A stretch of DNA of 64,000 bases from positions 1 through 64,000 of the forward strand of contig JASJBB010000061.1 of NCBI GenBank assembly GCA_030066735.1. The letters are read 5' to 3'. The translations under genes were made by a program, and so were the position numbers. The DNA comes from Woeseiaceae bacterium. GTDB lineage: Bacteria > Pseudomonadota > Gammaproteobacteria > Steroidobacterales > Woeseiaceae. The notes beneath the pieces were generated by a model. It saw only the letters and a program-made list of their open reading frames with translations, ran no database searches and was not told the DNA's origin. Positions 1-7,999 of this stretch are shown piece after piece; the first letter of the stretch is position 1, and each line of letters starts with the position of its first letter.

Positions 1-47
1 GGCGAGTGTTCGTAAATGCCACCGAACTTTTCAACGAAGTCGCTCAC
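1..47 (-). CDS. uraD: OHCU decarboxylase, N-terminal fragment cut by window edge
   Basis: This gene is not in the ORF track because only 15 codons are visible. A GTG start overlaps the TGA stop of puuE in a GTGA junction, and a GGAGG box lies four bases upstream of it. The peptide begins MSDFVEKFGGIYEHS. That matches the FGGxxEHSP opening of 2-oxo-4-hydroxy-4-carboxy-5-ureidoimidazoline decarboxylases, the enzymes that make S-allantoin from OHCU. Position supports the call: UraD is the one step otherwise missing between UraH and PuuE in this operon. The rest of the gene lies outside the window, so catalytic residues cannot be checked. Confidence 0.75.
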   Translation of the reverse strand, partial: MSDFVEKFGGIYEHS

Positions 48-952
48 CGTGCCTCCGCCGGAAATCGTTCGCGCCAGTGATCGGCGATATCGATGCGGCG
101 AGCAACCCAGACATCGTCGTGTTCCGCAACATAGTCGATGAACCGCGCGAGCGCCGCCGCGCGCCCGGGCCGGCCGGCCAGCCGGCAATGCAGGCCCACC
201 GACATCATTTTCGATCCTTCGGCATACAGCACGTCGAAGGTGTCCTTGAGGTACTCGAAAAACTGCTGACCGGAGTTGAAGCCCTGCGGCGTGGCAAAGC
301 GCATGTCGTTCGCATCGAGCGTGTAGGGCACCATCAGTTGCGGCGTGTGGCAAGAGTAATCCCAGTACGGCAGGTCGTCCGAGTAGCAGTCGGCGTTGTA
401 GCGAAAGCCGCCTTCCTCGGCGATGAGCCTGTGACTGTTCGGGCTGCAGCGTCCGAGGTACCAGCCGGTCGGCCGCTCGCCGGTCACCTCGCTGTGAATC
501 GCGATGGCTTTCTCCAGGTGCGCCCGTTCCGTCTCCTCATCGATGGACTGGTAGTCGATCCAGCGATAACCGTGACTCGCGATCTCCCAGCCAGAATCCT
601 GCATGGCGCCCACGGCCTCGGGGTTGCGCTCGAGCGCCATCGCAACGCCGAAGACGGTGACCGGGAATTCGGCCTCGGCGAACAAGCGATGCAGCCGCCA
701 GAAACCCGCCCGCGCCCCGTACTCGTAAATCGACTCCATGTTCATGTGGCGCTGTCCCGGGATTGGCTGTGCGCCGACAATTTCCGAAAGAAAAGCCTCC
801 GATGCCGCGTCGCCATGCAGGACGCAGTTCTCGCCGCCCTCCTCGTAGTTGACGACGAACTGCACCGCGATGCGCGCTCCGCCCGGCCAGTCCGCCTGTG
901 GCGGATGGCCATGATAGCCGCGCAGGTCGCGCGGATAGGGCCGGTCGTTCAC
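44..952 (-). CDS. puuE: Allantoinase PuuE, polysaccharide-deacetylase family
   Basis: This 302-residue cytoplasmic protein belongs to the NodB/polysaccharide deacetylase fold used by metal-independent allantoinases, which open allantoin to allantoate. Recognisable stretches are NYEEGGE near residue 35, ASHGYRWIDY around 125-135 and GWYLGRCSPN around 165, all characteristic of the PuuE branch rather than chitin deacetylases. The start is GTG, overlapping the puuD stop by four bases (GTGA), with GAGG seven bases upstream. The stop overlaps the uraD start in the same manner, so translation is probably coupled along puuD-puuE-uraD. The length is normal for PuuE. Confidence 0.9.
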   Translation of the reverse strand: MNDRPYPRDLRGYHGHPPQADWPGGARIAVQFVVNYEEGGENCVLHGDAASEAFLSEIVGAQPIPGQRHMNMESIYEYGARAGFWRLHRLFAEAEFPVTVFGVAMALERNPEAVGAMQDSGWEIASHGYRWIDYQSIDEETERAHLEKAIAIHSEVTGERPTGWYLGRCSPNSHRLIAEEGGFRYNADCYSDDLPYWDYSCHTPQLMVPYTLDANDMRFATPQGFNSGQQFFEYLKDTFDVLYAEGSKMMSVGLHCRLAGRPGRAAALARFIDYVAEHDDVWVARRIDIADHWRERFPAEAR

Positions 953-2139
953 GGTCGAGCCTCGAGGGCCTGGTACCAGCGGTCGATCAGTTCGCGTTCT
1001 TCCTCGGTGATGTTGGTCAGATTGCCGATCGGCATGACCCGCGTGAGTACCGTTTGCTGGTGGATGCGCTGCGCCTCGGCCAGGATCTGTTCCCCCGTCT
1101 CGAGCACGACACCGCCGGGCGCCGCGGGGAACGCGGGATGGGCAGGCTGGACGGCATGACAGTTCGTGCAGCGGTGCGCAATGACCGCCTGCACGTCCTC
1201 GAATGCAACCGCTTCACCCGCGGCGGCGCTGGCTCGCGGCGCAATCATCGCGGCGACGCCCGCGAGCAGCAGACCTGCGGCTATCAAAGGCACCGGCGAC
1301 GCCTTGCCGGAATGCCGGGCCACGAAGTAGATGCGAATCAGCGCGCCGGCCAGCGAGATAGCAATCAGGATGGCCCAGTTGAACTCGTGGTTGTAGGTCA
1401 TGGCGTAGTGATTGCTCGTCATGACGAACAGCACCGGCAACGTGAAATACGTGTTGTGCACGGAGCGCTGCTTGGCGCGGACGCCGTCCCGCGGGTCGGG
1501 CGCCTCGCCGCGTCCGGCAGCCGCCACCATGCGCTTTTGTCCCGGGATGATCACGAAAAACACGTTGGCGACCATGATCGTGCCGAGTACGGCGCCGAAG
1601 TGAATATAGGCGCCGCGGCCACTGAACAGTTCGCACAATCCCCACGCGAGGAAGCTGACAAGAACGAACAGTACGACGGCGAACAACCGCTCGTTGTTGC
1701 CGAGCGGCGACTTGCAGAGCAGGTCGTACACGACCCAGCCGAGCACGATGATGCCGGCCGCCAGGCCCACGGCCGCGGCGGGAGAAAGCTCCGCGACGGA
1801 CGGGTCGATCAGGTAAACCTGCGCGCCGTACCAGTAGACGAGCGCGAGCAGGGCCATGCCCGACAGCCAGGTGGAATACGCTTCCCACTTGAACCAGTGC
1901 AGCGTTTCGGGAATGAACGGCGGCGCCCCCTTGTACTTCTGGGCATGGTAGAAGCCGCCGCCGTGCACCGACCACACCTCACCGCCGACGCCCACCCGCG
2001 TATCTTCGGGATCGCGTGGGTCCTCGAGGTGATTGTCAAGCCAGATGAAGTAGAACGACGCGCCGATCCAGGCGACGCCCGTGATGAAGTGCAGCCAGCG
2101 GACCAGCAGGTTCAACCAGTCGACGAAATACGCTTCCAT
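949..2139 (-). CDS. puuD: Urate hydroxylase PuuD (membrane, cytochrome c-fused)
   Basis: PuuD-type enzymes oxidise urate to 5-hydroxyisourate in the membrane and pass electrons to a c-type haem, replacing the oxygen-dependent soluble uricase. The ORF track starts 46 residues too early. The ATG at 2139 gives MEAYFVDWLNLLVRW, the usual N-terminus, and a 396-residue protein. About eight hydrophobic segments form the urate-oxidase N-terminal domain. A C-terminal cytochrome c domain follows with one haem site, CTNCH, near residue 345. The gene follows xdhC with a one-base gap and overlaps puuE by four bases. Haem attachment implies that the C-terminal domain faces the periplasm. Confidence 0.93.
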   Translation of the reverse strand: MEAYFVDWLNLLVRWLHFITGVAWIGASFYFIWLDNHLEDPRDPEDTRVGVGGEVWSVHGGGFYHAQKYKGAPPFIPETLHWFKWEAYSTWLSGMALLALVYWYGAQVYLIDPSVAELSPAAAVGLAAGIIVLGWVVYDLLCKSPLGNNERLFAVVLFVLVSFLAWGLCELFSGRGAYIHFGAVLGTIMVANVFFVIIPGQKRMVAAAGRGEAPDPRDGVRAKQRSVHNTYFTLPVLFVMTSNHYAMTYNHEFNWAILIAISLAGALIRIYFVARHSGKASPVPLIAAGLLLAGVAAMIAPRASAAAGEAVAFEDVQAVIAHRCTNCHAVQPAHPAFPAAPGGVVLETGEQILAEAQRIHQQTVLTRVMPIGNLTNITEEERELIDRWYQALEARP

Positions 2140-2140
2140 G

Positions 2141-3187
2141 CTAGCGCGACCTCCGGAACGGGCGGACGTTGGCCGAATACCCGGACGGTTGCCGCGCCGC
2201 ATGCTCGTGCGCCCGCAGGACCTCGGCCGCCGCGGCCACCGCGATCTCGGCCGGTTTCTTGCCCGAGATGCCGGCAACGCCGATCGGGCAGGTCAGGCGC
2301 TCGAGGTCCTTGTCCTGCAGACCCTGCGCGCGAAAGCGCTTTTCGAATCGGCGGCGCTTGCTTACGGACCCGATCAGGCCACAGTAGGTGACGTCAGGGC
2401 GCCGCAGAATCCGGTCACACACATCGAAATCGATCGGGTGACTGTGCGTCATGACGAGGTAACAGCTTGCCGGCGGCATCGCGGCAACCTCGAGCGCCGG
2501 TTCCGGGCTCTCGATGGTCCTGACATTCGAAGGCACGGCGCGAAAAATGCCCCGGCGGCTGTCGACCCAGCGAATATTGCAGTCGAGTGACGACAACGTT
2601 TGCACGACGGCAGAGCCGACGTGTCCTGCCCCGAATACGGCGATATTGAAATCGGTGCCGACCACGCTCTCGTAGAACCAGTCGTCAATGCGATGCGCCG
2701 TACGGCCCGACGCCAGCCCCTCGCGCGCCCGCGCCACAGTCTCGGGCGCCACGGACTCGGTCGCGCCGTAAACGTCATTCGCGGTGATGATCGATTTCCC
2801 CGACTGGCCGCGCAGATCGGTCGCGATTACGGCGGCCTCGCGCTGACCGTGCAGTGCGCGAATGTCACGCAGCCACGGCGGCAGCGCGCTCACAATGGGC
2901 TCGAACAGGATGTCGACCACGCCGCCGCAACACTGCCCCATCGTCGAGCCCAGCGGGAACTTGCGTAGCGCCGGCGTCTCTTCGTCGCCCAGCATGTCGC
3001 ACGCGATGCGCGTGCATTGGTACTCGAGCTGGCCGCCGCCGATCGTGCCGAACGTGTCGCGGGCCGTCACCACCATCTTGGCGCCGACTTCACGCGGCGC
3101 GGAACCGCGAATGCCGGCAACGGTGACGAGCACCACGCGTTCGCCGGCTGCGGTCAGGTCGCTGAGTTCGTCAATCCACTCGTTCAC
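2141..3187 (-). CDS. xdhC: Xanthine dehydrogenase accessory protein XdhC
   Basis: XdhC binds molybdenum cofactor and delivers it in sulfurated form to xanthine dehydrogenase. The 348-residue sequence has the N-terminal CoxI/XdhC domain (residues about 5-85, including GSAPREVGAKMVV and the conserved CCGGVVD) and a C-terminal Rossmann-like domain beginning IAVFGAGHVGSAVV near residue 180. The C-terminal end is somewhat longer than usual (basic tail VRPFRRSR). The start is GTG, overlapping the xdhB stop as GTGA. Placement directly after xdhB is the standard arrangement. Confidence 0.95.
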   Translation of the reverse strand: MNEWIDELSDLTAAGERVVLVTVAGIRGSAPREVGAKMVVTARDTFGTIGGGQLEYQCTRIACDMLGDEETPALRKFPLGSTMGQCCGGVVDILFEPIVSALPPWLRDIRALHGQREAAVIATDLRGQSGKSIITANDVYGATESVAPETVARAREGLASGRTAHRIDDWFYESVVGTDFNIAVFGAGHVGSAVVQTLSSLDCNIRWVDSRRGIFRAVPSNVRTIESPEPALEVAAMPPASCYLVMTHSHPIDFDVCDRILRRPDVTYCGLIGSVSKRRRFEKRFRAQGLQDKDLERLTCPIGVAGISGKKPAEIAVAAAAEVLRAHEHAARQPSGYSANVRPFRRSR

Positions 3188-5472
3188 TGGTCGCCCTCGA
3201 TTGCCTTGAGCACCGCCTCGGGCGTGGCCGGCGCCTGCAGGCCGGGCTGCGGGCGATCGTCGGTCGCAATAGCATCGCGAATGGCGAGGAATGCCGAGAT
3301 TGCGAGCATGAAAGGTGGTTCACCGACAGCCTTCGAACGATAGATCGTGTCCTCGCGGTTTGGCGACTTCTGCAGCAGCTGCACGCGGAAGTCGAGGGCG
3401 AGGTCCGAACAGGTCGGAATCTTGTAGGTCGATGGCGCGTGCGTGGTCAGTTCGCCGGCATCGTTCCAACACACTTCCTCGGACGTCAGCCAGCCGACTC
3501 CCTGCACGTAGCCGCCCTCGACCTGCCCCAGGTCGATTGCCGGGTTCAGTGAGTCGCCGCAATCGTGCACGATGTCGGTACGCAACAGGCGGTACTCCCC
3601 GGTCAGCGTATCGACAACGACTTCGGTAACGGCGGCCCCATAGGCGTAATAGAAGAACGGCCGGCCGCTGAAAGTCTCGCGGTCATAGTGAATTTTCGGT
3701 GTCTTGTAGAAGCCGGTCGCCGACATCTGCACACGGTTGAACCAGGCCAGCTGCACGATCTCCTCGAACGGGTACTGCTCGGCGCCTACCGTGACCGTGT
3801 CATCGGCAAAGTCGATCTTGCTCTCCGCCACGTTGTAATGCGCCGCCAGGAACTCCGTCAGCCGGGCGCGAATCTTTCTGGCTGCCTTTTGCGCCGCCTT
3901 GCCGTTGATGTCCGAACCACTCGACGCGGCCGTGGCCGACGCGTTGGGCACGCGGCTCGTGTCTGCCGCATTGTTACGAATCCGGTCGAGGCTGATGCCA
4001 AACTCGTCGGCAACGACCTGCGCGACCTTGATATAGAGCCCCTGCCCCATCTCGGTACCACCGTGGTTGAGGTGTACCGATCCGTCCTTGTACACGTGAA
4101 CGAGCGCGCCTGCCTGGTTCAGGTGCGTCGCCGTGAACGAGATGCCGAACTTGACCGGCGTCAGCGCGATGCCGCGCTTCAGGATCGCATTGCGTGCATT
4201 GAAATTGCGAATTGCCTTGCGGCGTTTCTGGTACTTGGCGTCATTCTCGAGCTTGTCGACGATCTCATGGATAATGTTGTCTTCGATGGTCTGCCCATAG
4301 TGCGTCGTGTCCCGTTCGCCCACTCCGTAGAAGTTGGCGCGACGCACCTCGAGCGGGTCTTTGCCGAGCGCGCGGGCGATGTCATCGATCGCATACTCGA
4401 TCGCGAACATGCCCTGTGGCCCGCCGAAGCCGCGAAATGCCGTGTTCGAGACCGTATGGGTCTTGCAGCGATGCGACTCGATGTCGACGTTGTCGAGATA
4501 GTACGCATTGTCGCAATGGAACATCGTGCGATCGTTGACCGGTCCCGACAGGTCCGCCGAGATGCCGCAGCGCGATGCAAGCATGAAGTGAACACCGAGA
4601 ATGCGGCCGTCGTCGTCAAAGCCGACGTCGTAGTCGATGACGAAATCGTGGCGCTTGCCCGTAATGATCATGTCGTCGTCACGATCGAGCCGCAGTTTGC
4701 AGGGACGCCCGGTCTTGACGGCCATGAGCGCCGCCATGCAGGCGATCGTCGCCGCCTGGCTCTCCTTGCCGCCGAAGGCGCCGCCCATGCGGCGGCAGAT
4801 GCAGACGACGTCCTTGGCGCTGCGCGCGGTCGCGGCGGCAACGAGGTGCTGCACTTCGTCGGGGTGCTGCGTGGAGCTATAGACGGTCAGCGTGTCGTCT
4901 TCGCCGGGCACGGCCATCGCGACGTGCCCCTCGAGGTAGAACTGGTCCTGCGCGCCTACATTCAGCCTGCGCTGCAACCGGTGCGGCGCGTCGGCCAGTG
5001 CGGCATCTGCATCCCCGCGCTGCAACCGCTCGCTCGGCAGCACGAATGACTCTTTTTCGACGGCCGTCATCGGGTCGAGTATCGGCTCGCGCACTTCGTA
5101 ATCGATCGTCGCCAGCCTGGCTGCCTTGCGCGCCTGGTCGACCGTGTTCGCGGCGACGGCAAAAATAGCGTGGCCAACGTACTCGACGATCTCGTCATTG
5201 AAGATCTTTTCGTCATGGACGATCGGGCCGCAGTTGTTTTCGCCCGCAATGTCGCTTGCCGTGCAGATATCGACGACTCCGTCGGCCGCCAGGACAGCCG
5301 CGAAATCGATGCCCTTGATGCGCGCGTGCGCCTTGCTGCTCGTGCCGACCGCGAGGTGCAACAGGCCGCGCGGTTCGGGGAGGTCGTCGGTGTACGCGGC
5401 CGTGCCGCTAACGTGCAGCCGCGCGCTGTCGTGCGCCAGTGGTTTTCCGACCGATCGGGACTCAGCGGCCAT
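3184..5472 (-). CDS. xdhB: Xanthine dehydrogenase, molybdopterin-binding large subunit
   Basis: The large subunit carries the molybdenum centre that hydroxylates hypoxanthine and xanthine to urate. The ORF track adds 104 spurious residues. The ATG at 5472 gives MAAESRSVGKPLAHDSARLH and a 762-residue protein, overlapping xdhA by 11 bases. Conserved features are GGAFGGKES (Mo-pterin loop and substrate-binding Glu region), FRGFGGPQGM and, near the C-terminus, AVGEPPFMLAIS containing the catalytic Glu. The pattern fits the bacterial XdhAB heterodimer type rather than CO dehydrogenase. It forms a complex with XdhA and is matured by XdhC downstream. Confidence 0.95.
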   Translation of the reverse strand: MAAESRSVGKPLAHDSARLHVSGTAAYTDDLPEPRGLLHLAVGTSSKAHARIKGIDFAAVLAADGVVDICTASDIAGENNCGPIVHDEKIFNDEIVEYVGHAIFAVAANTVDQARKAARLATIDYEVREPILDPMTAVEKESFVLPSERLQRGDADAALADAPHRLQRRLNVGAQDQFYLEGHVAMAVPGEDDTLTVYSSTQHPDEVQHLVAAATARSAKDVVCICRRMGGAFGGKESQAATIACMAALMAVKTGRPCKLRLDRDDDMIITGKRHDFVIDYDVGFDDDGRILGVHFMLASRCGISADLSGPVNDRTMFHCDNAYYLDNVDIESHRCKTHTVSNTAFRGFGGPQGMFAIEYAIDDIARALGKDPLEVRRANFYGVGERDTTHYGQTIEDNIIHEIVDKLENDAKYQKRRKAIRNFNARNAILKRGIALTPVKFGISFTATHLNQAGALVHVYKDGSVHLNHGGTEMGQGLYIKVAQVVADEFGISLDRIRNNAADTSRVPNASATAASSGSDINGKAAQKAARKIRARLTEFLAAHYNVAESKIDFADDTVTVGAEQYPFEEIVQLAWFNRVQMSATGFYKTPKIHYDRETFSGRPFFYYAYGAAVTEVVVDTLTGEYRLLRTDIVHDCGDSLNPAIDLGQVEGGYVQGVGWLTSEEVCWNDAGELTTHAPSTYKIPTCSDLALDFRVQLLQKSPNREDTIYRSKAVGEPPFMLAISAFLAIRDAIATDDRPQPGLQAPATPEAVLKAIEGDQ

Positions 5473-6976
5473 AGGCGTAGACCGTCGTTTCCACGTCGCC
5501 GCGGCTCTCATGGTAGAAGCGCCGCAGCAGGTTCTGCGCGGCTCGCTGGCGGTAGCCTGCCGAGGCGCGCATATCGGAGATCGGCTCGAAATCCCGGGAC
5601 AGCGCCTTGCAGGCGGCTTCCACGGTCTCCTCGTTCCATGGCTTGCCCGTGACCGCCGCCTCGCAGTGCCCGGCCCGGCGAACAGTAGCGGCCATGCCGC
5701 CGCAGGCCAGCCGGAAGTCGCTAACGACCTCGCCGTCGAGCTCGAGCCGGTAGGCGTTGCAAACGGCCGAGATGTCCTGGTCAAAACGCTTCGACAGTTT
5801 GTGGCTGCCTACCACGACGTGATCGCCGAGCAGCGGGATGCGAATGGTCTCGACAAACTCGGCCGCGCGCAGGTCCTTGACCTGGTAATCGAGATAAAAC
5901 GCCTCGAGCGGCACCTCGCGGCGGCTTCGGCCGCGGCGCAGGACCAGGGTCGTGCCCAGCACCATCAGGGCAGGCATCGTGTCGCCGATCGGCGAGCCGT
6001 TGGCGATGTTGCCGCCGAGCGTGCCTGCATTGCGGATGGGTGGCGACGCGAACCGCCGGAAGAGTTCGTCGAGCCCGGGATAATTGTCCACGATCGTCTG
6101 CATGGCATCGGCCAGCGTCACCGCTGCCCCGATTTCGATATGCGACGCCGTGACCCGGTGCTCGTGCAACTCGGCAACACGACCCGTGTAGATGACGGTC
6201 TCGAGCTCGCGATGCTGCTTGGTGACCCAGAGGCCGATGTCGGTACCGCCGGCAAGAATGGTTGCGCCGGGATGGTTCGCAAGAAGACCGGCAAGTTCAT
6301 CGCCGGTCAGCGGCGCAAACAATGACCGGCCCGCCGTCGAGTATTGCAGGCTCGCTTCCCGCTCGAGACTGCGCAATGCCTCTATTCGCTCGGCCGGCGG
6401 CTTGAAGACGCCATCCTGCGCCGCCGGTTGCCGCAGCCAGTCCTGGTGCGCCTCGCCGTCGTACATCGCCTCGGCGGCCGCAATGATCGGCCGGTAGCCG
6501 GTGCAACGGCACAGGTTGCCGGCCAGCGCGTCGTCAATGGCGCGCCGCGACGGTCTGGGATCGGTTTTGTACAGCGCGAACAGCGACATCACGAAACCGG
6601 GTGTGCAGAAGCCGCACTGCGAACCGTGATGATCGACCATGGCCTGCTGCACCGGGTGCAGGTTGCCGCCGCGGGAGAGGCTCTCGACCGTGATCAGCTC
6701 CTTGCCATCGAGTGTCGGCAGGAACTGGATGCACGAATTGATGGCCCGCACCGTGACGTCATCGCCGTCGCGATTCAGTTCGGCAACGACAACGGTACAG
6801 GCGCCGCAGTCGCCTTCGGCACAGCCTTCCTTGGTGCCCGTGCGGCCGAGATCCTCGCGCAGGAACTGCAATACCGTCCGCGTCGGGTCTACGTTGGCGA
6901 GCTCGTAGCGCTCACCGTCGAGCATGAATCGAATGGAATCGAGCGGTGTATCGATAGCCGAGCCCCCCTGGCTCAA
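5462..6976 (-). CDS. xdhA: Xanthine dehydrogenase, FeS/FAD small subunit
   Basis: The small subunit passes electrons from the molybdenum centre through two [2Fe-2S] clusters to FAD and NAD. Cluster motifs GCAEGDCGACTV and CGFCTPGFVMS...GNLCRCTGYRP are both intact. The FAD domain contains LAGGTDIGLWV and RNAGTLGGNIANGSP, and a C-terminal CO-dehydrogenase flavoprotein domain follows. The track start is too far upstream, inside uraH. A TTG at 6976, seven bases after the uraH stop codon begins, preserves the first beta strand (SIRFMLDGERYEL) and gives 504 residues. The first in-frame ATG (6925) would remove part of that strand, so TTG is preferred, though the ribosome site is weak. Confidence 0.93.
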   Translation of the reverse strand: MSQGGSAIDTPLDSIRFMLDGERYELANVDPTRTVLQFLREDLGRTGTKEGCAEGDCGACTVVVAELNRDGDDVTVRAINSCIQFLPTLDGKELITVESLSRGGNLHPVQQAMVDHHGSQCGFCTPGFVMSLFALYKTDPRPSRRAIDDALAGNLCRCTGYRPIIAAAEAMYDGEAHQDWLRQPAAQDGVFKPPAERIEALRSLEREASLQYSTAGRSLFAPLTGDELAGLLANHPGATILAGGTDIGLWVTKQHRELETVIYTGRVAELHEHRVTASHIEIGAAVTLADAMQTIVDNYPGLDELFRRFASPPIRNAGTLGGNIANGSPIGDTMPALMVLGTTLVLRRGRSRREVPLEAFYLDYQVKDLRAAEFVETIRIPLLGDHVVVGSHKLSKRFDQDISAVCNAYRLELDGEVVSDFRLACGGMAATVRRAGHCEAAVTGKPWNEETVEAACKALSRDFEPISDMRASAGYRQRAAQNLLRRFYHESRGDVETTVYAYGR

Positions 6977-6980
6977 TCTG

Positions 6981-7337
6981 TCAACTTCCCCGGTAGGTGG
7001 AGTAACTCCACGGTGACACCAGCAGCGGCACGTGATAGTGCTCGCCCTTGCGCACTGCAAACCGAATGACAACCGTATTGAGGAATGCCGGATCGTCGAG
7101 TTCCGCGCCGCGGCGCCGGAAGTAATCGCCTACGTCAAACTCGAGCTCGTAGTCGCCTGTAACAAGCACCTCGTCGGCGAGCAACGGCTGCTCGGTGCGG
7201 CCATCGTCATTCGTGACGGCAGCTGCCCTGAGTTCGCGGCCACCTTCGAGCGCATACAGGCGAATATCCACGCCGGCCGCGGGAATACCGCTGGCCGTGT
7301 CGAGTACGTGCGTCGTCAGTTTCCCCATGGGCAACAT
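6981..7337 (-). CDS. uraH: 5-hydroxyisourate hydrolase (transthyretin-like)
   Basis: UraH hydrolyses 5-hydroxyisourate made by PuuD to OHCU. The sequence shows the transthyretin-like signature: GKLTTHVLDTASGIPAAG at the N-terminus and the C-terminal YRGS tetrapeptide, both part of the active site. Two starts are possible: ATG 7337 (118 aa, AGGA seven bases upstream) and ATG 7328 (115 aa, the family's usual MGKL start). A perfect TATAAT overlaps the first ATG, so a leaderless transcript starting near 7328 is also conceivable. This is the first gene of the purine operon and is divergent from the dehydrogenase genes at 7403. Confidence 0.92.
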   Translation of the reverse strand: MLPMGKLTTHVLDTASGIPAAGVDIRLYALEGGRELRAAAVTNDDGRTEQPLLADEVLVTGDYELEFDVGDYFRRRGAELDDPAFLNTVVIRFAVRKGEHYHVPLLVSPWSYSTYRGS

Positions 7338-7402
7338 TATACGTTCCTGTGCTACTGTCTTGCCTCGGATATTTGACCGATAACAACAACAAGGCCAGTG
7401 CC

Positions 7403-7999
7403 ATGAATCATCCGGAGGACCTGTCGCGGCGGCTGTTCCTGCAATCAGCGGGAGCGTTAAGCGGTTCGACCTACCTGCGCATTCTCGCCCCGGGCATCGG
7501 CGCAATTTCCCAGGCAGCCTGCAGCGCCAGGGACGAAGGGGCTGCGTTCGCCGTGCTGGGCGCCGATGAGGCGCGCGATATCGCGGCGATCGCCGCGCGC
7601 ATCATCCCGACCACCGACACACCCGGCGCTGCCGAGGCCGGCGTGATCCACTTCGTCGACAAGGCGTTTGACGCCGAGATGAGCGGACAGCTCGACTTCG
7701 CCCGCGGTGGCCTCGCCGAATTCAACCAGGCGCTCGCCGCGGAACACGGCGATACGCGTTTCGATGAACTCGACGAAGACGCTCAGGACACGTTCCTGGC
7801 GACGCAGGAACAGACGCCGTTCTTCGAAATGATGTGGGTGATGACGATCTTCGGCTTTTTCTCGATGCCGAAGTACGGCGGCAATCGCAACAAGGTCGGC
7901 TGGGATCTGGTCGGTTTCGGACCCGGCCACGGTCCGTGGACTTACCCGTTCGGGTATTACGACGCCCAGGTGCACGGGGAGAACAGCGATGGCGAATGA
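7403..7999 (+). CDS. Gluconate 2-dehydrogenase subunit 3-like protein (GMC dehydrogenase small subunit)
   Basis: This 198-residue protein resembles the small (gamma) subunit that escorts FAD-dependent gluconate and sugar dehydrogenases across the inner membrane. The start at ATG 7403 gives MNHPEDLSRRLFLQSAGALSG, with a twin-arginine-like SRRLFLQ motif followed by a hydrophobic stretch. The subunit-3 domain follows (ADEARDIAAIAARIIPTTDTPGA). It overlaps the GMC gene by 11 bases, so the two are almost certainly cotranscribed. The track's extra 18 N-terminal residues are unlikely. The substrate of the complex cannot be read from sequence. Confidence 0.8.
   Translation: MNHPEDLSRRLFLQSAGALSGSTYLRILAPGIGAISQAACSARDEGAAFAVLGADEARDIAAIAARIIPTTDTPGAAEAGVIHFVDKAFDAEMSGQLDFARGGLAEFNQALAAEHGDTRFDELDEDAQDTFLATQEQTPFFEMMWVMTIFGFFSMPKYGGNRNKVGWDLVGFGPGHGPWTYPFGYYDAQVHGENSDGE

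Noticed and set aside
898-2391. Plus-strand ORF of 497 aa opposite puuD/xdhC
   Set aside because: It is antisense to a well-supported operon, rich in Arg/His/Gly low-complexity typical of GC-rich shadows, and matches no family.
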